From NCBI GenBank assembly GCA_030550225.1, contig JAUQPV010000170.1, forward strand, positions 1 to 5,965: a stretch of 5,965 bases of DNA. Direction: 5' to 3'. Position 1 is the stretch's first letter; every line of letters starts with the position of its first letter. A program made the translations under genes and the position numbers. The notes beneath the pieces are model-generated. The model saw only the letters and a list, made by a program, of their open reading frames with translations, was not told the origin of the DNA and did not search any database. Source of the DNA: Acidobacteriota bacterium (GTDB lineage Bacteria; Acidobacteriota; HRBIN11). Below are positions 1 through 4,962 of the stretch, in pieces.

Positions 1-1
1 T

Positions 2-250
2 CACGGAGGCGTCGCTACAGTGGTCGATGTGCCGGTGGGACAGGATGACGGCCGTCAACTTCTCGGGTTTCAACGGAGGCCGGCTCGCATGACAGCGGAC
101 GAGGGCTCCCGGCCCGGGGTCGATATGAAGGAAGGTCTCCCGGTAGCCGACCCAGAAGCCACCCGTCGAGCGGAGCTGGCGGGTCATGACGAAACGAGCC
201 CCGCCCGTCCCGAGAAACTTCACGAAGGGAGGCACCCGTTCGCGAGCCAT
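2..250 (-). CDS. MBL-fold metallo-hydrolase, N-terminal part (runs off the left edge)
   Basis: The minus strand from an ATG at 250 is open to the edge and gives 83 residues; the gene has no stop because it is cut. Residues 72-77 read HRHIDH, the HxHxDH metal-binding motif of the metallo-beta-lactamase fold. It sits after a hydrophobic strand (LTAVILS) as the family requires. An N-terminal FLGTGG strand-turn at 13-18 and LHIDPGPGAL at 41-50 match the first beta-strands of MBL hydrolases that bind two metal ions (family knowledge). Substrate cannot be told from this piece; RNase Z-like, phosphodiesterase and glyoxalase-type members share the motif. No Shine-Dalgarno site precedes the ATG: the 48 bases upstream are an 8-bp-phased repeat. 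The ATG codons at residues 1 and 22 are both possible starts; the first keeps the FLGTGG strand. It lies downstream of nuoI on the same strand, but a functional link is not shown. Confidence 0.85.
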   Translation of the reverse strand, partial: MARERVPPFVKFLGTGGARFVMTRQLRSTGGFWVGYRETFLHIDPGPGALVRCHASRPPLKPEKLTAVILSHRHIDHCSDASV

Positions 251-298
251 CGTTCGACAGTCCGGCAATTCGGGAGCTCGGCAGTCGTGGAGTGGACC
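251..298. repeat. 8-bp-phased degenerate array in the leader of the MBL gene
   Basis: Six 8-bp units run without a gap from 251 to 298, with words such as AGTCCGGC, AATTCGGG and AGCTCGGC. The array touches the MBL start codon at 250. Positions 259-275 are a perfect 17-bp inverted copy of 455-471, so the transcript between nuoI and the MBL gene could fold into a large stem. No mobile-element gene is associated. Confidence 0.7.
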
Positions 299-348
299 GG
301 CCTGACAAGTCCGTCAGAATCTCCATAGAAAGAGGCTTTTTGAGAATC

Positions 349-379
349 GCTTTCAACGGACCGCAAGCCCTTTGAAAGC
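349..379. other. Small hairpin in the nuoI-MBL spacer
   Basis: GCTTTCAA (349-356) and TTGAAAGC (372-379) form a perfect 8-bp stem around a 15-base loop. It lies in the middle of the larger inverted repeat formed by the flanking 8-bp arrays. No run of T follows on either strand, so it is not a convincing intrinsic terminator. The rest of 299-423 shows no coding potential or other recognisable feature. Confidence 0.5.
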
Positions 380-423
380 TTCAGGTATGGTCCGCTCACC
401 GACTGATGGTCTCAAGTCGTCCC

Positions 424-483
424 ATCCCGCTTGCCCGACTGCTGGGCTCCGGATTCCCGAATTGCCGGACTCCCGAATTGCCG
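424..483. repeat. 8-bp-phased array directly downstream of nuoI
   Basis: Units of exactly 8 bp, such as TGCCCGAC, CCCGAATT and GCCGGACT, run up to the nuoI stop codon at 484. The word TCCCGAATTGCCG occurs twice, 16 bp apart. Positions 455-471 are the perfect inverted partner of 259-275. Confidence 0.75.
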
Positions 484-1020
484 TCACTTATCTGGGACCG
501 ACGGTTCCGAATTCAGTAGCGTCTCCATGTCGAGGACCATCTGGAAGCGGTCGTAACCGGCCAGGCGGAAGTCGAAGACATCCATCCGGATGGCGTCCTC
601 GGGGCAGGCCTCGACACAGTAGCCGCAGAAGATACATTTGCTCAGGTCGATGTAAAACGCCTTGGGGGCCTTTTCGATGAAGGGGTCGGGGACTTCTTGA
701 GGGATGATGTGGATGCACTCGGCCGGGCAGATCGTCTCGCACATGTAGCAGGCCACGCATCGAGGCGTCCCGTCGGGTCGCTTCAGGAGTCGATGCCGGC
801 CCCGGTAGCGGGGGGCGACGGGTCGGGGATCTTCGGGCCACTGGTAGACGACGCCGGCCCGGACGTGCCGGAGCAGGCCGAACCGGTGGGCCGTGAAGAT
901 GAAGAGATTCCGGAAAAAGTGACGGGCCGTGATCCACAGACCCTGTAGGATAGCCGGCAAGTAAGACCGGACCCACCAGTTGTCTGGCGGGCGACGTACC
1001 TTCTTGAACTGTCCAGGCAT
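484..1020 (-). CDS. nuoI: NADH-quinone oxidoreductase (complex I) subunit I, 2x[4Fe-4S]
   Basis: NuoI is the ferredoxin-like connector subunit of complex I. It carries clusters N6a and N6b, which pass electrons from the peripheral arm towards N2 and quinone at the membrane surface. The 178-residue product has both cluster motifs intact: C88, C91, C94 and C98 (CVACYMCETICP) and C129, C132, C135 and C139 (CIFCGYCVEACP). The fourth cysteine of each set is followed by proline, as usual. An amphipathic N-terminal helix around residues 18-48 (YLPAILQGLWITARHFF) is the normal membrane-anchoring part. Length fits the family. The frame stays open for 78 more codons upstream to 1254, but that stretch translates repeat DNA (LPHLPICPPAELPN), so the ATG at 1020 is chosen. 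Only a weak purine stretch (GGGGAT) lies ahead of it. nuoH is upstream on the same strand, 254 bp away, unusually far for this pair. Confidence 0.97.
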   Translation of the reverse strand: MPGQFKKVRRPPDNWWVRSYLPAILQGLWITARHFFRNLFIFTAHRFGLLRHVRAGVVYQWPEDPRPVAPRYRGRHRLLKRPDGTPRCVACYMCETICPAECIHIIPQEVPDPFIEKAPKAFYIDLSKCIFCGYCVEACPEDAIRMDVFDFRLAGYDRFQMVLDMETLLNSEPSVPDK

Positions 1021-1034
1021 CCGAGCATCCCCAT

Positions 1035-1098
1035 GGGCAAGCAATAAGGCAATAAGGGAATTCGGCAGTTCGGCAGGTGGGCAGATGGGCAAGTGGGG
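1035..1098. repeat. 8 x 8-bp array just upstream of nuoI
   Basis: Eight consecutive units of exactly 8 bp fill 64 bp, for example AATAAGGC, AATTCGGC, AGTTCGGC and AGATGGGC. Positions 1072-1089 match the reverse complement of 1227-1244 at 17 of 18 bases. This array and the one behind nuoH therefore form an inverted pair within one spacer. Confidence 0.75.
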
Positions 1099-1121
1099 GA
1101 GAGAAAACAGGACAGGAGATG

Positions 1122-1185
1122 AGAAGGCAAGGCGTCGAGTTCTGACAGGGCCTTGACCTGCAGACCTTCTATCTCCTTGCCTTCT
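1122..1185. other. Inner inverted repeat of the nuoH-nuoI spacer
   Basis: AGAAGGCAAGG (1122-1132) and CCTTGCCTTCT (1175-1185) are perfect 11-bp inverted copies around a 42-base loop. The pair is nested inside the larger inverted 8-bp arrays at 1035-1098 and about 1200-1283. No T-tract follows on the minus strand, so a classical terminator is not supported. The 254-bp spacer contains no other gene that I can support. Confidence 0.6.
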
Positions 1186-1199
1186 TACCCGCTTGCCTC

Positions 1200-1283
1200 C
1201 CGCCGACTGCCTCTTTGCCTTCCATACCCATCTGCCGACCTGCCCACTGCCCATTGCCTATCTGCCGAATTGCCCTACTGCCC
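1200..1283. repeat. 7-8-bp array overlapping the 3' end of nuoH
   Basis: TGCC-based words follow each other every 7 or 8 bp, for example GCCGACCT, GCCCACT, GCCCATT and GCCGAATT. The array runs through the nuoH stop codon (1275-1277, TAG on the minus strand). The last nuoH sense codons, GGG CAG, continue the repeat pattern. Several units are inverted near-copies of those at 1035-1098. Confidence 0.7.
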
Positions 1284-2369
1284 AACGATCAAGAGCACGG
1301 CGGCCGTCCCAAAGGTATTCAGGACCGACAGGGGGAGCAAGTACTGCCAGCCCAGCCGGACGGCCTGGTCGATGCGAAACCGCGGGAGCGTCCATCGGAT
1401 CAACAGGAGGAGCCAGCAGACGGCGAAGACTTTGACCCAGAAGGCGGCCATCTGGAGGAGGGCGACCCCGGCAGGCGGCACGGCCGTGTGAGCACCCCAG
1501 GGCCATACGAATCCGCCCTGGTCGGCCGACAGATAGGGGACGCTCCACCCACCTAAGAAGACCGTGACCGTCAGCATGGCGACGACGACCGTCTCGATGA
1601 AGTCGGCCAGGAAGAAGGCCCCGAACTTCATGCCGCTATATTCGAGGAAGTAGCCGATGATCTCGGACTCGCCCTCCGGAAGGTCAAAGGGGATCCGCTT
1701 GGTCTCAGCAATCCCGACGGTCAGAAAGACCAGGAACGCCAAGGGCTGGAAGAAGATGCCCCATCGGGGGAGCCACCCGTGGAGGACGGTCGTGTCCTGC
1801 CAGTGGACCATCTCCTGGAGGTTGAGGGTCCCATACAGGAGGACCGGCCCGATCAGAGAAATCCCTAAGACGACGCCGAAGCCGATGAGCTGAGCGGCCG
1901 CCCGCAGACTCCCCAGGACGGCCCACTTGTTGCGAGTCACCCACCCAGCCAGGATGACCCCGTAGATAGCCATCGAGGCGATGGCCAAGGCGTATACGAG
2001 GCCCACCTGCATGTCCATCAACTGGAGCTCGATGGCTTGCCCGCCCCAGGGAAGCACGTGACCAAAGGGGATGGCCGCCGCCGGTAAGCAGGCGACCGTC
2101 AGCGTCACCCAGGGGGCCAGCGCATGAAGCCACGTCGGGACACCGGCTGGCACAAAGTCTTCCTTCGTCAGGAGCTTGACGGCATCCGTGATGATATGAG
2201 GGAGTCCCAGCAGACGGAGGCCGAAGATCCGGGCCCGATTCGCTCCGACACGGTCCTGCATGAGGGCGCTCTGCTTCCGCTCCATCCAGGTCAGGATCGC
2301 CGCCAGGCCCATCAGGCCACTGAACAAGTACAGTGCTTTGCCGACGTCTATCAGGAGGGTCCGTAGCAT
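1275..2369 (-). CDS. nuoH: NADH-quinone oxidoreductase (complex I) subunit H
   Basis: NuoH is the membrane subunit that, with NuoB and NuoD, forms the quinone chamber of complex I and starts the proton-coupling path. The 364-residue product shows about eight hydrophobic segments (near 8-28, 83-103, 123-143, 159-180, 205-221, 250-273, 300-325 and 341-362). Family signatures are clear: TWMERK (28-32), MQDR (37-40), KLLTKEDFVP (65-74), AETKRIPFDLPEGESE (221-236) and EYSGMKF (243-249). The carboxylates E222, D229, E232, E234, E236 and E243 are present. Two changes stand out: GAN for the usual GPN at 42-44, and G165 where the family has the glutamate of the RxxAQxISYE motif (residues 156-165 here). 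The ATG at 2369 is chosen because 31 further in-frame codons upstream translate repeat DNA. No Shine-Dalgarno site is visible; the leader is a 7-bp array. nuoI follows 254 bp downstream. Confidence 0.96.
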   Translation of the reverse strand: MLRTLLIDVGKALYLFSGLMGLAAILTWMERKQSALMQDRVGANRARIFGLRLLGLPHIITDAVKLLTKEDFVPAGVPTWLHALAPWVTLTVACLPAAAIPFGHVLPWGGQAIELQLMDMQVGLVYALAIASMAIYGVILAGWVTRNKWAVLGSLRAAAQLIGFGVVLGISLIGPVLLYGTLNLQEMVHWQDTTVLHGWLPRWGIFFQPLAFLVFLTVGIAETKRIPFDLPEGESEIIGYFLEYSGMKFGAFFLADFIETVVVAMLTVTVFLGGWSVPYLSADQGGFVWPWGAHTAVPPAGVALLQMAAFWVKVFAVCWLLLLIRWTLPRFRIDQAVRLGWQYLLPLSVLNTFGTAAVLLIVGQ

Positions 2370-2373
2370 ATCC

Positions 2374-2401
2374 GTGTTAGGTATTGGGCGTTCGGTGTTA
2401 G
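2374..2401. repeat. 7-bp-phased array in the nuoH leader
   Basis: Four heptads (TGTTAGG, TATTGGG, CGTTCGG, TGTTAGC) end five bases short of the nuoH ATG. They belong to the same GGTGTTG-like word family as the arrays at 2483-2606 and 5120-5228. They occupy the place where a Shine-Dalgarno site would be expected. Confidence 0.6.
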
Positions 2402-2406
2402 CAGAG

Positions 2407-2668
2407 CCATTCGGCCCGTGAGCATGAAGTCGGGACGGCCTTTCCCATCGCCCGGGAAACACGATTTTTCAGACAGAATGGGTGTTTGGTGCTGGGTACT
2501 GGGTGTTGGGTGTTTGGTGCTCGGTGTTGGGTGCTGGGTGTTGGGTCCCTTTTTTTCAAGAACCCAACACCTAACACCTAACACCCAACACCCAGCCCCG
2601 AGCACCGATTTTTCGAAGGGTCGGAAAAGCCGAATCCATGCGGGTTTTCACGAACCGAACGGCCATGT
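2407..2668. mobile_element. Palindromic MITE-like repeat, copy 1, with a heptad-array core
   Basis: The ends 2407-2421 and 2648-2662 are inverted copies at 12 of 15 bases. A second inner inverted pair is CGGCCTTTCC (2436-2445) and GGAAAAGCCG (2623-2632). The blocks 2436-2471 and 2613-2668 recur at 3656-3691 (31/36 identical) and 3784-3839 (45/56, no gap), but the DNA between them differs in the two copies. This indicates a dispersed, non-coding repeat family with a variable core. No transposase is encoded, so movement would need a helper; MITE or REP-like status is inference. It fills most of the 417-bp gene-free stretch between the TPR gene and nuoH. Confidence 0.65.
2483..2606. repeat. Inverted GGTGTTG heptad arrays (large hairpin)
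   Basis: Nine direct heptads such as TGTTGGG and TGCTGGG run from about 2483 to 2547. They are followed by a short T-rich loop and then about six complementary heptads (ACCCAAC, ACCTAAC, ACCCAGC) to 2606. The two arms could form a long imperfect stem of more than 40 bp. The phase is strictly 7 bp. The array lies inside copy 1 of the palindromic element and is bordered by the 9-bp direct repeat CGATTTTTC (2462-2470 and 2606-2614). Heptamer STRR sequences of filamentous cyanobacteria are the nearest known parallel in form. Confidence 0.85.
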
Positions 2669-2720
2669 TGAGCCATCCGCTGTGAGCCGCAAGCTATAAA
2701 CCCTGAGCGAAGGGACCTAT

Positions 2721-2784
2721 CGGCCGACTGGCCCATTGCTTTACTGCCTTATTACCGACCTGCCGAATGGCCAAACTCCCGAAG
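2721..2784. repeat. 8 x 8-bp array directly downstream of the TPR gene
   Basis: Eight units of exactly 8 bp fill 64 bp, for example CGGCCGAC, TGCCTTAT, TGCCGAAT and TCCCGAAG. The array ends two bases short of the TPR stop codon at 2787. Word type and orientation match the arrays behind nuoI and nuoH. Confidence 0.75.
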
Positions 2785-2786
2785 CC

Positions 2787-3506
2787 TTACCTTCGCTTCA
2801 GCCGCTGGAGTAGGTCCCGCACCTGAGGGGCCTCCGGAGCCTCCGGGGCCAACCGCAGGAAGTTTTCTAAGTACTGGATGGCCATCGCCTTCTGGTTCAG
2901 GTTGTAATATGCCATCCCCAGGTAGTAGTGCGCGTATGCCCGCTGGGGGTCCTTATCGACCGCTTGCTTGAGGGCCGGGGCGGCGTCCTTGTAAGCCTTC
3001 TGGAGGTACCGCACGAGGCCGGTCGTATAGAAGACCTCGACATGTTCAGGTGCCTTCTCTCGAGCCGTCTGAAGGACTTTCAGGGCATCTTCGAAAGCTC
3101 CCTTACCGGCCAGGGCATACGCCTTGGCCGCATAGCCCAGGATGAGGTTCCCGTCCAGATGGAGGGCATGATCGGCCGCCCGGAGGGCTTCGTCCCACTT
3201 GCCCTGGCGTCCGTAACAGAGAGCGATATAGGCTTGGACGTCCGCCCGGCCGGCGGCATTTTCAAGGCTTTGGAAAGCCTGAAGGGCTTCACCGACCTTG
3301 CCCTGTTGATACAGGGCAACGGCTCGTTGGAAGGGGTCCTCCGGGAGCTCCGGGGGGATGGCTGGCGCCGGTGGCGACTCCGCCCGGGGCGCCGGCGGCA
3401 TCGGGGGCGGGGCACTGGCCCCCGCCGAGCAACCCGCGGGAATCCACGATAGAAGCATGATGCCGACCGCACTCCCGACCCACGTCTTCCATCGTCGGTG
3501 GCCCAT
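2787..3506 (-). CDS. TPR-repeat lipoprotein
   Basis: The 239-residue product starts with a positively charged stretch, a hydrophobic segment (about 10-22) and PAGC at 23-26. This is a lipobox-like site that would leave C26 as the lipidated N-terminus. The proline at -3 is not ideal for the consensus. A proline/alanine-rich linker (about 31-57) follows, then about five tetratricopeptide repeats (near 57-89, 91-122, 124-157, 158-189 and 191-222). Their W/Y-x-x-L/A-G pattern and helix pairs are visible, e.g. YAHYYLGMAYYNLNQKAMAIQYLE. TPR lipoproteins usually act as envelope scaffolds for protein assembly (family knowledge); the partner here is unknown. The start at 3506 is fixed by GGAGGT at 3513-3518, seven bases upstream, and by a sigma70-type promoter. 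It stands as a single gene between two repeat-filled spacers, so it need not be linked to nuoHI. Confidence 0.88.
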   Translation of the reverse strand: MGHRRWKTWVGSAVGIMLLSWIPAGCSAGASAPPPMPPAPRAESPPAPAIPPELPEDPFQRAVALYQQGKVGEALQAFQSLENAAGRADVQAYIALCYGRQGKWDEALRAADHALHLDGNLILGYAAKAYALAGKGAFEDALKVLQTAREKAPEHVEVFYTTGLVRYLQKAYKDAAPALKQAVDKDPQRAYAHYYLGMAYYNLNQKAMAIQYLENFLRLAPEAPEAPQVRDLLQRLKRR

Positions 3507-3538
3507 GACTTGACCTCCACGAGATTCATGGGGTCCCT

Positions 3539-3567
3539 ATTGTATGGAGTGGGTCGAGGCGGGTCAA
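3539..3567 (-). promoter_or_regulatory. Sigma70-type promoter of the TPR lipoprotein gene
   Basis: On the minus strand, TTGACC (3567-3562, 5/6 to consensus) and TACAAT (3544-3539, 5/6) are separated by exactly 17 bases. The predicted start of transcription is near 3532, giving a short leader of about 26 bases that carries the Shine-Dalgarno site. Confidence 0.8.
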
Positions 3568-3655
3568 GAAAAGTCCTGGGGCCTCAAGCGCGAGAAGCCG
3601 AAAAACGATGAGGGTAATAAGGGTGACAAAGTGACGGGGTGAGGTCCGAACCCTT

Positions 3656-3839
3656 CGGCCTTGCCTATCGCCCGGGAAGCACGGTGTTTCAAAAGGACGG
3701 AGTGACGAGCCACGGCCTTGGGCCGATGGGCCGGTCGGGAGTTACCCGGCTATTCGCCACTCGCCATTCGCCGTTCGCTTTTCTCGAAGGGTCGGAAAGG
3801 CTGAACCCCTACGGATTTCCACAGGCCGAACGGCTATGT
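3656..3839. mobile_element. Palindromic MITE-like repeat, copy 2, with a different core
   Basis: The outer blocks 3656-3691 and 3784-3839 match those of copy 1 (2436-2471 and 2613-2668) in the same orientation. Ten of the 11 differences in the right block are transitions. The 92-bp core is unrelated to that of copy 1. It contains a small hairpin (CGGCC at 3713-3717 with GGCCG at 3721-3725) and TCGCCAT-type heptads. It lies in the 408-bp gene-free stretch between the RRM and TPR genes. Besides the TPR promoter and the RRM terminator I see nothing else there. Confidence 0.65.
3750..3783. repeat. TCGCCAT-type 7-bp array
   Basis: Successive heptads TCGCCAC, TCGCCAT, TCGCCGT and TCGCTTT fill the right end of the core of copy 2. 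The period is 7 bp, as in the GGTGTTG arrays, but the word is different. Confidence 0.65.
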
Positions 3840-3844
3840 ATGTT

Positions 3845-3894
3845 AGGAAAGAGGGGAAAAGTGCCCAGGATAGGGATTGGCCTCACCTGGGCAC
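3845..3894 (-). terminator. Intrinsic terminator of the RRM gene
   Basis: On the minus strand a perfect 9-bp stem is formed by GTGCCCAGG (3894-3886) and CCTGGGCAC (3869-3861). The loop is 16 bases and can form a further 3-bp stem. It is followed by a T-rich tail (TTTTCCCCTCTTTCC). It lies 20 bases after the RRM stop codon. The tail is interrupted by C, so termination may be incomplete. Confidence 0.75.
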
Positions 3895-3914
3895 CGGCAA
3901 GACAAAGGGTCTCA

Positions 3915-4217
3915 TTACCAGGAACGAGGTCCACGGGGACGGCGTTCCCGGTCCCGGCCGGGACCCCGCCTTTCCGTACGTGGCCGGGCCTCGCTGACCC
4001 GGATGGACTGACCCTTCAGGGATGCGCCGTTCAGGGCGGCGATGGCGGCCTGGGCTTCCTCCCGGGACGGCATTTCCACGAAGCCGAAACCGCGGGATTC
4101 CCCGCTGAAGCGGTCGCGAATGACCGTCGCCGAAGTCACCTGGCCATAAGCCTCGAAGGCCTGCCGCAGGTCCTGATCGGTCACATCACGGGACAGGTTG
4201 CCGACATAGATGTTCAT
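3915..4217 (-). CDS. Small RRM-domain RNA-binding protein
   Basis: The 100-residue product is one RNA recognition motif plus a basic tail. RNP2 is IYVGNL (3-8) and RNP1 is RGFGFVEM (42-49), with the aromatic positions Y4, F44 and F46 that stack on RNA bases. Residues 79-100 are rich in Arg, Gly and Pro (RTERRGPGRDRERRPRGPRSW), a tail type that adds nonspecific RNA affinity. Single-RRM proteins of this size in bacteria resemble the cold-inducible Rbp proteins of cyanobacteria; the target RNA is not predictable here. The ATG at 4217 is supported by AAGGAG at 4231-4226 with a normal spacing. The frame remains open upstream through the tRNA-Pro region, which is not coding. The leader of about 200 bases carries three adjacent hairpins, suggesting post-transcriptional control. 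A strong terminator follows the gene. Confidence 0.95.
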   Translation of the reverse strand: MNIYVGNLSRDVTDQDLRQAFEAYGQVTSATVIRDRFSGESRGFGFVEMPSREEAQAAIAALNGASLKGQSIRVSEARPRTERRGPGRDRERRPRGPRSW

Positions 4218-4244
4218 CGGAGTGTCTCCTTGGTTAAGCGGTCG

Positions 4245-4288
4245 GGAGGCCCCTCCATCGGTCCGGGGGACCGACGTCTGAGAAGACG
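4245..4288 (-). promoter_or_regulatory. Three adjacent hairpins in the RRM gene leader
   Basis: Three small inverted repeats follow one another directly: GGAGG/CCTCC (4245-4256), TCGGTCC/GGACCGA (4258-4274, 7-bp stem, 3-base loop) and CGTCT/AGACG (4275-4288, 4-base loop). They end about 14 bases before the Shine-Dalgarno site at 4226-4231. As part of the mRNA leader they could bind the protein itself or respond to temperature; this is inference. I found no convincing promoter between 4232 and 4435. Confidence 0.45.
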
Positions 4289-4435
4289 AACTCGAGACCG
4301 CTGATTGGGTTAAGGGCGTGAAAGTTGGAAAGGAACAGGATGGTGAGATGCATACGAGATGGGGTGTCCCACAGAAGCGGCACGAGAAGTCATTGACAGG
4401 CACAAAAAACGTCGGAAGCGTCATCGAATCGCATC

Positions 4436-4512
4436 TGGTCGGGATGAGCGGATTCGAACCGCCGACCACTGGACCCCCAGTCCAGTGCGCTACCAAGCTG
4501 CGCCACATCCCG
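4436..4512 (-). tRNA. tRNA-Pro(GGG)
   Basis: The 77-base minus-strand sequence folds into a full cloverleaf. The acceptor stem is CGGGATG (4512-4506) with CATCCCG. The anticodon stem CTGGA/TCCAG encloses the loop CTGGGGG, giving anticodon GGG. The T-arm is GGCGG-TTCGAAT-CCGCT. The C1-G72 pair is typical of tRNA-Pro. Discriminator A and an encoded CCA end at 4436. It lies 47 bases behind the MerR-like gene on the same strand. Confidence 0.97.
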
Positions 4513-4523
4513 ACGACTTTCAT

Positions 4524-4547
4524 ACGACGCCCTCGCGGGCGTGTCGT
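4524..4547. other. Hairpin between the MerR-like gene and tRNA-Pro
   Basis: ACGAC-GCCC (4524-4532) pairs with GGGC (4537-4540) and GTCGT (4543-4547), with a TCGC loop and a two-base bulge. No T-run follows on the minus strand. A role in separating or processing the mRNA and tRNA is possible but not shown. Confidence 0.45.
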
Positions 4548-4559
4548 CGTGACATAAGC

Positions 4560-4940
4560 TTAATCCAAATGGGTGCTTCTGTCAAGGAGTCGGAGGAGCC
4601 GCGTGAGTTTATCCTTAATGTGCTTGAGGCGCTCGGCGACCAACTCGGTCTTCAGGTGGGCCTGGACGTTTTCGGGCACGCCGCTTTCATGAATCCATTG
4701 GCGCAATTTCTTCCGGGCGCCTTCGATAGTATAGCCCTCTTCGTACAGCAAGTATTTGATCAGCATGGCGATGCGGACGTCCTCTTCCGTATATATCCGC
4801 TGGCCGTAACGGTTCTTACGGGGGGCCAATTCGGGGAACTCCTTTTCCCAGTAACGGAGGACGTGGGTTTCCACCCCCAGGATCTCGGCCACCTGGCCGA
4901 TGCGGAAATAGATAGGTCCACCCGCCCGTGGCCACTGCAT
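4560..4940 (-). CDS. MerR-like HTH transcriptional regulator
   Basis: The 126-residue product begins with a MerR-type winged helix-turn-helix: YFRIGQVAEILGVETHVLRYWEKEFP (11-36). The VLRYWE recognition-helix signature is intact. A wing (RKNRYGQRIYTEEDV, 41-55) and a helix (LLYEEGYTIEGARKKL, 64-79) follow. The C-terminal part is a charged helix (about 93-122) that would form the dimer coiled coil. There is no cysteine, so it is not a metal- or redox-sensing MerR of the classical type. The form with the YEEGYTIEGARKKL helix is a widespread housekeeping group of unknown ligand (family knowledge). The start at 4940 has a modest AGGGG five bases upstream. It is placed between tRNA-Ser(GCT) and tRNA-Pro on the same strand, so it may share their transcript. 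Confidence 0.93.
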   Translation of the reverse strand: MQWPRAGGPIYFRIGQVAEILGVETHVLRYWEKEFPELAPRKNRYGQRIYTEEDVRIAMLIKYLLYEEGYTIEGARKKLRQWIHESGVPENVQAHLKTELVAERLKHIKDKLTRLLRLLDRSTHLD

Positions 4941-4962
4941 GAGTGCCCCTGCGCCGGAATGA

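Noticed and set aside
1021..1254. N-terminal extension of NuoI by 78 codons
   Set aside because: The extension translates the repeat array and spacer, has no NuoI similarity, and the ATG at 1020 gives the normal family length.
2370..2462. N-terminal extension of NuoH by 31 codons
   Set aside because: It translates the heptad leader and part of the palindromic element and is not hydrophobic; the ATG at 2369 begins the first membrane segment as expected.
2483..2606. CRISPR array
   Set aside because: Units are 7 bp, contiguous and without spacers, and there are no cas genes.
2418..2699. Open frames on both strands with WVLGVGC-like peptides
   Set aside because: They are translations of the 7-bp array, which has a period of seven amino acids in any frame; no real protein features.
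2928..3452. Plus-strand open frame opposite the TPR gene
   Set aside because: It lies antisense to a well-supported TPR protein with promoter and ribosome binding site.
3639..4304. Plus-strand open frame of 221 codons
   Set aside because: It crosses the palindromic repeat, the terminator and the antisense of the RRM gene, and has no recognisable domain.
4404..4409. Six-T run on the minus strand 27 bases after tRNA-Pro as a terminator
   Set aside because: I could not find a convincing stem directly before it, so termination between tRNA-Pro and the RRM gene is left open.
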